A stretch of DNA of 64,000 bases from an uncultured Tateyamaria sp. (GTDB taxonomy: Bacteria; Pseudomonadota; Alphaproteobacteria; Rhodobacterales; Rhodobacteraceae), in the NCBI RefSeq assembly GCF_947503465.1, contig NZ_CANNDN010000001.1, forward strand, positions 558,001 to 622,000, read 5' to 3'. The stretch's first letter is position 1. Each line of letters starts with the position of its first letter. Shown one piece after another: positions 56,711 through 64,000 of the stretch. A program made the position numbers and the translations under genes. The notes below the pieces were generated by a model, which was not told the origin of the DNA, did no database searches, and worked only from the letters and a program-made list of their open reading frames with translations.

Positions 56711-57310
56711 ATGATGGTGTTTTACAAGGCTGGGCTGGCCTTTCTGTCCGTGCCAAAGACCGGCAGTTCGGCCTATGAGACCGCGTTGCGGCCACATGCG
56801 GACATGGTGATTTCCGAACCGCCCGATCTCAAGCATGCGCCCGTTTATCGCTACAATCGATTTGTCCGGCCCATGTTCCTCAAGGTCTGCGACGTCGAGC
56901 TTGAGCTTATGGCCGTGATGCGGGAACCCATCAGTTGGCTGGGCAGTTGGTGGCGATATCGGCAAAGGCCCTTCATGCGGGACAAGCCCAATGCGACCCA
57001 TGACATCAGCTTTGATGACTTTGTACTGGCCTACATGAAAGGGCAGCGGCCGGGCTTTGCGAATGTGGGCAGCCAGTTCAAGTTTCTGGAACGACAACCC
57101 AACGGCACCGGCGTGACGCATCTGTTTCGCTACGAGGACCAGATTGGGCTGCAGTCATTCCTGACGGATCGTCTGGGGGTGGCATTCGACCTGGGACGCG
57201 AGAACGTGTCTCCGACGCGGCCTTTGGACCTGTCGAGGGATGTGGAAACGCGGTTCCGCAGGAAGTTCGCCGAGGAGTTCGCGCTTTATGAAAGTATCCC
57301 CGTCAGGTAA
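56711..57310 (+). CDS. Sulfotransferase-family-like protein
   Basis: A 199-aa protein with AGLAFLSVPKTGSSAYETAL, the P-K-T-G-S PAPS-binding loop of sulfotransferases, and MAVMREPISWLGSWWRYRQR, similar to the second (3'-phosphate) motif with R-E-P. Related proteins modify carbohydrates or lipids; none is nearby. It stands between recA and cckA, rightward, alone. Confidence 0.85.
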   Translation: MMVFYKAGLAFLSVPKTGSSAYETALRPHADMVISEPPDLKHAPVYRYNRFVRPMFLKVCDVELELMAVMREPISWLGSWWRYRQRPFMRDKPNATHDISFDDFVLAYMKGQRPGFANVGSQFKFLERQPNGTGVTHLFRYEDQIGLQSFLTDRLGVAFDLGRENVSPTRPLDLSRDVETRFRRKFAEEFALYESIPVR

Positions 57311-57315
57311 CGCGG

Positions 57316-59622
57316 TCAGTGCAGTTGCTGATGCACCGTTTCGGCAAGATCGTTGAGCGAGAATGGTTTGGGCAGGAAGACGGAATTGGGGATTTCCCGT
57401 TGCTGGTCGCTCAGCCGGTCTTCTGCATAGCCCGATACAAACACAACGCGGACATCGGGGCGCTCTTGCAATGCCTCGCGCACCCACGAAGGGCCGTCCA
57501 TGCCGGGCATGACCACATCGGTGACGAAAAGGTCGACATTCAGGCTCGCATCTTCCAGCGTCTTGAGCGCTGCTTCGGCTGAATCCGCCTCTAGCACGGT
57601 GTAGCCCCGCAGCCGCAGCGCGCGGCTGGCAAAGGCGCGCACCGGTGCTTCGTCTTCGACCAGCAGGATCACCCCGTCGCCGTGTTTGGGTTCCGCCATG
57701 GGTGCGGGTGTTTTGGCAACGGGTACATTGGTCTTCGTGGTTTCCAGAACGGGGAACATGATGGAAAAACAGGTCCCCTGCCCCAAGGTGCTGTCGACAA
57801 AGATGAAACCGCCGGTCTGTTTGACGATCCCGTAGGCCGTGGACAGACCCAGGCCGGTCCCCTCGCCTGTCTTCTTGGTGGTATAGAACGGCTCGAACAC
57901 CTTTTGCAGCTTGTCGGCCGAGATGCCGACGCCATGATCAATGACCCGCAGGCACACATAATCCCCGGCTGGGACATTCACCCGGTCCCGCTCCAACGGT
58001 TCGGACAGTGTCATGCATTCGGTTTCAATCTGGATTTCGCCGCCATCGGGCATCGCATCCCGTGCGTTGACCACCAGGTTCATGAGCACCTGCTCCAACT
58101 GCCGCTTGTCGGCCCGGATCGGTTTGAGAATGGGGTCGTGGGACAAAGTGAGCGTTACCTTTTCGCCCACCAGACGGTTCAGCAAATGTGTCAGATCGGA
58201 CATCGTGTCCCGCAGGTCCAGCTCTTCTGGGCGCAAGGTCTGTTTGCGCGAAAATGCCAGCAGCTGACCCACAAGCGCGGCGGCCCGGTTGGCGTTCTGA
58301 TTGATCTGCACCAGATCGCTATAGTCCGGGTCGCCCTGATCGTGGCGCAGAAGCAGCAAGTCGCAATGCCCGGAAATGGCTGTCAGCAGGTTGTTGAAGT
58401 CGTGGGCCACGCCCCCCGCAAGCTGCCCGATCGCCTGCATTTTCTGGCTTTGAACGAATTGCGCCTCAAGGGTTTTCAATTCGGTCGCGTCAGCCAGAAC
58501 ACCGATGACAGACACTTCGCCATCCTCTTGCATCCGGTTCAGCGCCACCTGGACGAACATTTCCTTGTCCGACCGGGTCAGGCGCAAAAACTCTGATTGT
58601 TGCACCGCCCGGTTCGACACGGTTTCTTCCAGCCAATCGGAAATCGGCCGCCCCAGACCCGCCATCAGGTCCGCGATATGTACGCCTTCCTGCAGCGACG
58701 GGCCAATCAGGTCGGACGCGCTGCGGTTGAAGCTGCGCACGTCGCCCTCGGGCGAAAAACGGACAAGCGGGACCGGGAGGTGTTCGAATGAGGCCCAGCT
58801 GGCGGTTTTGGCGGTGGCCCCTTCGGGAGGCGGCAACAGGTAATAGGCCTGCCGCCCGGCGCCGGCGTCAATCCGGGTCACCAGAACATCCACCGACCCG
58901 CTGTCGGTGGTGATTGCATTGACCGCACCAATGCCCAACGGCATCCGTTCAAAAACCGCCTCAAGCGTTTTGACGCGTGATCCGACCAGTTTGCGGGCGC
59001 TTTCATTCATGTATAGAACGGCACCCGTGCGCCCCACCATGAGCATCGGCAACCCGGGCCCGTCCGCACCGCGCCCTTGGCCGGTATCGGGCGCCGCCTC
59101 AAGCCGCCACAGCAGTTTGTCTTCTTCCATTTCATGCACGGCGAGGCGCATATGGCCTTTGCGGGTCACGATGTCCTCGCGTGCGGCCCCGTCCATTTCG
59201 GCCTGCGCCTTGAGGCGGAACAGAATGCCACCAGGGTTGGCGAAAGTGTTGCGCAGCGTGCCTGCCAACGTCTCGCCCCGCCGTGTGGCATAGGCCTGCC
59301 GCGCAGCGGCATTGGCCCGCAAGACTTCGCCATCGGCGGTGCACACGAAACTGGGCGAGGCATCCTTTTCAATGAAATTGGCGAGCGTCGACAGCGCACT
59401 CTCCGTTTTGGACCGTGACGTGCGCGCCGACAGCATCACCGCAAATCCCAGCCCCATCAGGGCGCAGGCCGCCGCCAGCAATCCAAGCTGGATCAGCCGT
59501 TCCGGCGCCAGCACACCCATAACGCCCAGCAGCACGGACGCCCCCAAAAGGCTTGCCCCGCGGTTGGACCCCGCCCCGTCCGGGCGGCCTAAAGTGAAGA
59601 GCGAACGCGCGCTTTCAGGCAC
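57316..59622 (-). CDS. cckA: Hybrid sensor histidine kinase CckA
   Basis: A 768-aa hybrid kinase. Two membrane segments (about 24-39 and 43-64) are followed by PAS-like domains (about 85-165 and 275-385). The HisKA box [20 protein letters not shown] has phospho-His about 407. The HATPase N-box is [13 protein letters not shown] with [13 protein letters not shown], and the receiver domain is about 645-768 with phospho-Asp about 702 ([12 protein letters not shown]). Through ChpT it controls CtrA phosphorylation. The start is a GTG with AAGAGG upstream. A CtrA box lies upstream at 59674. Confidence 0.95.
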   Translation of the reverse strand: MPESARSLFTLGRPDGAGSNRGASLLGASVLLGVMGVLAPERLIQLGLLAAACALMGLGFAVMLSARTSRSKTESALSTLANFIEKDASPSFVCTADGEVLRANAAARQAYATRRGETLAGTLRNTFANPGGILFRLKAQAEMDGAAREDIVTRKGHMRLAVHEMEEDKLLWRLEAAPDTGQGRGADGPGLPMLMVGRTGAVLYMNESARKLVGSRVKTLEAVFERMPLGIGAVNAITTDSGSVDVLVTRIDAGAGRQAYYLLPPPEGATAKTASWASFEHLPVPLVRFSPEGDVRSFNRSASDLIGPSLQEGVHIADLMAGLGRPISDWLEETVSNRAVQQSEFLRLTRSDKEMFVQVALNRMQEDGEVSVIGVLADATELKTLEAQFVQSQKMQAIGQLAGGVAHDFNNLLTAISGHCDLLLLRHDQGDPDYSDLVQINQNANRAAALVGQLLAFSRKQTLRPEELDLRDTMSDLTHLLNRLVGEKVTLTLSHDPILKPIRADKRQLEQVLMNLVVNARDAMPDGGEIQIETECMTLSEPLERDRVNVPAGDYVCLRVIDHGVGISADKLQKVFEPFYTTKKTGEGTGLGLSTAYGIVKQTGGFIFVDSTLGQGTCFSIMFPVLETTKTNVPVAKTPAPMAEPKHGDGVILLVEDEAPVRAFASRALRLRGYTVLEADSAEAALKTLEDASLNVDLFVTDVVMPGMDGPSWVREALQERPDVRVVFVSGYAEDRLSDQQREIPNSVFLPKPFSLNDLAETVHQQLH

Positions 59623-59673
59623 CAGTGACCTCTTCCTTGTCGATTCGTTGCGTCCTTTGTGTGAGCAAAACGG

Positions 59674-59688
59674 TTAATTGCCCCTTAA
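59674..59688. promoter_or_regulatory. CtrA-binding site TTAA-N7-TTAA upstream of cckA
   Basis: TTAATTGCCCCTTAA matches the CtrA consensus perfectly: TTAA (59674-59677), seven bases, TTAA (59685-59688). It lies 52-66 bases before the cckA GTG and about 90 bases from the RsmB-like stop. This suggests CtrA directly controls the kinase gene that activates it. Confidence 0.7.
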
Positions 59689-59778
59689 TCGGCGCTCGAT
59701 CCGTCGCAATCCCAGCCCCGCGCACGCACGCACGCGAACCGCCCCGCAACAATAAACCTTAGGTTGAGTAAAGCGCAG

Positions 59779-60939
59779 TCACGCTTGGCGCGTCAAGTGT
59801 GCGCTGAAAAATCCGTCGCCCGATGCATCGACCGGCCAATGGGTTGTCTGCCCCTGATCAAAGTCCGGATGCTTGGTCAAAAACCAGGTCACCTGATCCG
59901 TGTTTTCATCCTGGAAGACCGAACAGGTCGCATAGACCAGACACCCGCCGGGCCGCACAAGACCGGCCGCCCTGGTCAAAACAGAGCGTTGCATCTGCAC
60001 AAGATCCGCCAACCGGTCAGGCGTAAGCGCCCATTTCGCATCCGGTGTACGCCGCCATGTGCCCGAACCGGAACAGGGAGCATCGACAAACACCAGATCG
60101 AATGGGGCCTGACGGGTCAGGGCATCGGCCTCGATCACAGTGATATCATGCCCGCCTCTTGCTGCGCGTTCGGGCAGGTCGCGCATCCGCGCGGCATCGA
60201 TGTCGCTGGCCGTGACAGTCCAACCCTGTGCGGCAAGCGCCAATGCCTTGCCGCCACCGCCGGCGCACAGATCAAGCGCGCGGTGACCCGCCCCCAACGC
60301 GGCGACTGCGGCCTGGCTTGACCCGTCCTGAATCTCGACAAGCCCCCGGATATAGGCGGGTGTGGCCCTGATCCGGCGCGCGCCTTCCGTCACTGTCAGC
60401 GCGGTGTTGGCGCGGGGGTTTGGCGCTGCAACGATCCCATCATCGGCCAAGGCAGACATGGCAACGTCAAGGGATGTCAGGCGCGTGTTCACGCGCAAGG
60501 TGACCGGCGCGCGTTCTGTCAACGCGAGCGTCGTTGTCGCGGCCTCGGGACCCAGGCTGCGCTCGAACACCGGGACCAGCCAGTCGGGGACGTCCCAGGC
60601 CGTGCCCGGTTGCTCCGGGATCGTGCCGGCCGCGCGTTCTGCATCCGAAAGGGGTGCGGGCGCATGGCCTTGCCCATCAAAGAGGGCGTCCACGTCCTGC
60701 CCTTGTGCGCGCAGGCGTCCGATCATGCGGCCGCGGCCGGTGTCGGCACCACCGCGCGCCGCATCGCTGCGCCAGTGCCGCAGGACGTCAAACACGTGAT
60801 CCCGAACTGCCGCACGATCCTTGGATCCGGCAAAGCGGCTGGCGCGGGCCCAACGGCTGAGGGCTTGTTCCGCGGCCAGGCCATCGGCGATCCGGTCCAG
60901 GATGTCGATGGCGGCAGCCACGCGTGCGCCCGGTGTCAT
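59779..60939 (-). CDS. rsmB: RsmB/NOP-family rRNA (cytosine-C5) methyltransferase
   Basis: A 386-aa enzyme with an NusB-like N-terminus and an m5C methyltransferase domain. Motifs: GHRALDLCAGGGGKALALAA (SAM loop), VTASDIDAARMRDLPER, FVDAPCSGSGTWRRTPDAKW with the first catalytic Cys (P-C) and LVYATCSVFQDENTDQV with the second (T-C). It may modify 16S C967 or another site. A separate fmu/RsmB paralogue elsewhere cannot be excluded. It precedes cckA on the same strand. Confidence 0.9.
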   Translation of the reverse strand: MTPGARVAAAIDILDRIADGLAAEQALSRWARASRFAGSKDRAAVRDHVFDVLRHWRSDAARGGADTGRGRMIGRLRAQGQDVDALFDGQGHAPAPLSDAERAAGTIPEQPGTAWDVPDWLVPVFERSLGPEAATTTLALTERAPVTLRVNTRLTSLDVAMSALADDGIVAAPNPRANTALTVTEGARRIRATPAYIRGLVEIQDGSSQAAVAALGAGHRALDLCAGGGGKALALAAQGWTVTASDIDAARMRDLPERAARGGHDITVIEADALTRQAPFDLVFVDAPCSGSGTWRRTPDAKWALTPDRLADLVQMQRSVLTRAAGLVRPGGCLVYATCSVFQDENTDQVTWFLTKHPDFDQGQTTHWPVDASGDGFFSAHLTRQA

Positions 60940-60983
60940 GGCGTCACCTCGACATTAGGAACGCACCGCAACGCCATGATAAA

Positions 60984-63500
<2,517 letters not shown>

Positions 63501-63507
63501 CGGGTCA

Positions 63508-63569
63508 GAGGGGGCCAGCCCCCTCGGCGCGCGGCGCCTCACCCCCGAAGTATTTCCGGCCAGAAGAAG
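63508..63569 (+). repeat. Dispersed hairpin element, copy 4
   Basis: GAGGGGG (63508-63514) pairs with CCCCCTC (63519-63525) around CCAG; a second hairpin GGCGC/GCGCC at 63526-63538 follows; the core GAAGTATTTCCGGCCAGAAG starts at 63547. The core is more diverged than the other copies (GAAG for TCGT, CCAGAAG for TCGGAAG). It lies after speB. Confidence 0.65.
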
Positions 63570-63668
63570 GGGCAATCTGCCGCCCCGGGGCATCCTGATG
63601 TCGTTTGACACCTTTCCCTTGCGCGCGAGGCTCCTATTGTGTGGCGAGGCAAGATTTTCGAGGCATGT

Positions 63669-64000
63669 ATGAGCACCGATCCACTCGTCGTTTTCACACC
63701 GTCCGGCAAACGCGGGCATTTCCCCGTGGGCACGCCAATCCTGACTGCGGCCCGGCAGTTGGGCGTTGACCTTGATTCGGTCTGCGGCGGGCGGGGCATC
63801 TGTTCCAAATGCCAGATCATGCCCAGTTATGGCGCGTTTCCCAAACATGGGGTCACGGTCAGTGACGATGCCCTGTCCGCGTGGAACAGCGTCGAAGAAC
63901 GGTACAAATCCAAGCGCGGTTTGACCCCTGGCCGCCGCCTTGGCTGTCAGGCGACCGTGCAGGGCGATGTGGTCATCGACGTGCCGCCCGAAAGCCAGGT
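63669..64000 (+). CDS. 2Fe-2S ferredoxin/ASKHA (corrinoid-activation-like) protein, cut by the window edge
   Basis: The N-terminal part of a protein beginning MSTDPLVVFTPSGKRGHFPV, with the plant-type ferredoxin cluster DLDSVCGGRGICSKCQIMP and a fourth Cys in RRLGCQATV. Ferredoxin domains of this type begin the RACo/RamA-like ASKHA proteins (DUF4445) that reactivate corrinoid methyltransferases. Only 110 residues are visible, so the ASKHA part is inferred. The gene may be linked to one-carbon metabolism beyond the window. Confidence 0.8.
   Translation, partial: MSTDPLVVFTPSGKRGHFPVGTPILTAARQLGVDLDSVCGGRGICSKCQIMPSYGAFPKHGVTVSDDALSAWNSVEERYKSKRGLTPGRRLGCQATVQGDVVIDVPPESQ

Overview
This is a GC-rich chromosomal segment of an alphaproteobacterium, most likely a marine Rhodobacterales (Roseobacter-group) species. 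Supporting signs are the CckA/ChpT pair of the CtrA phosphorelay, an IscR without its three usual cluster cysteines, ornithine-lipid genes olsBA, the gene order rplU-rpmA-(GNATs)-obgE-proB-proA, a recA promoter carrying GTTC-N7-type LexA tetramers, and many small families common in that order (DUF3553, DUF2059, DUF6356, IalB). It looks like core chromosome. I see no rRNA, CRISPR, transposase, integrase or phage module. Two tRNA genes are present, Ser-CGA and Arg-CCG.

Layout. 1-13.6 kb: the 5' part of a prolyl aminopeptidase gene, rpsB-tsf, a low-GC orphan, olsBA, DUF3553 divergent from chpT, then the leftward block rplU-rpmA / GNAT-GNAT-LysE-GNAT / obgE-proB-proA and an AraC regulator. 13.7-24.3 kb: two tandem DUF2059 exported proteins, tRNA-Ser, a VOC protein, a PQQ-type sugar dehydrogenase and a rightward branched-chain amino-acid ABC transporter operon (livK-livG-livF-orphan-livH-livM). 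24.3-37 kb: a HerA-like ATPase, an intergenic region with two candidate sRNAs, ialB, an lpxD-acp-fabF lipid A module, a divergent L,D-transpeptidase/DUF882 pair, a cpdB-like phosphoesterase, tRNA-Arg, a DUF3179 protein and a methyltransferase. 37-45.6 kb: one long leftward iron-sulfur operon, iscR-iscS-sufB-(two small membrane proteins)-ybjQ-sufC-sufD-(two Yip1 proteins)-sufS. 45.7-64 kb: alpha/beta hydrolase, HD phosphohydrolase, icd, glutamine amidotransferase, an Lrp regulator with an SMR transporter, typA, alaS, recA, a sulfotransferase-like gene, cckA, an RsmB-like methyltransferase, guaB, an arginase-family enzyme, and the start of a ferredoxin/ASKHA corrinoid-activation-like protein.

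How parts connect. cckA and chpT encode two steps of the same phosphorelay, and a perfect CtrA box lies upstream of cckA, suggesting feedback from CtrA. The suf operon sits behind a 15-bp palindrome in the iscR promoter. recA has four SOS tetramers spaced exactly 11 bp apart. The liv, GNAT/LysE and suf clusters are tightly packed, with ATGA-type overlaps that imply translational coupling.

Most notable for follow-up: the CtrA box at cckA, the LexA array at recA, two sRNA candidates (one with two anti-Shine-Dalgarno loops), the lpxD-acp-fabF module, membrane proteins embedded in the suf operon, a composition-mosaic iscS, a four-copy dispersed hairpin element, and phased 11-bp repeats upstream of an orphan that may have a cytolysin-like fold.
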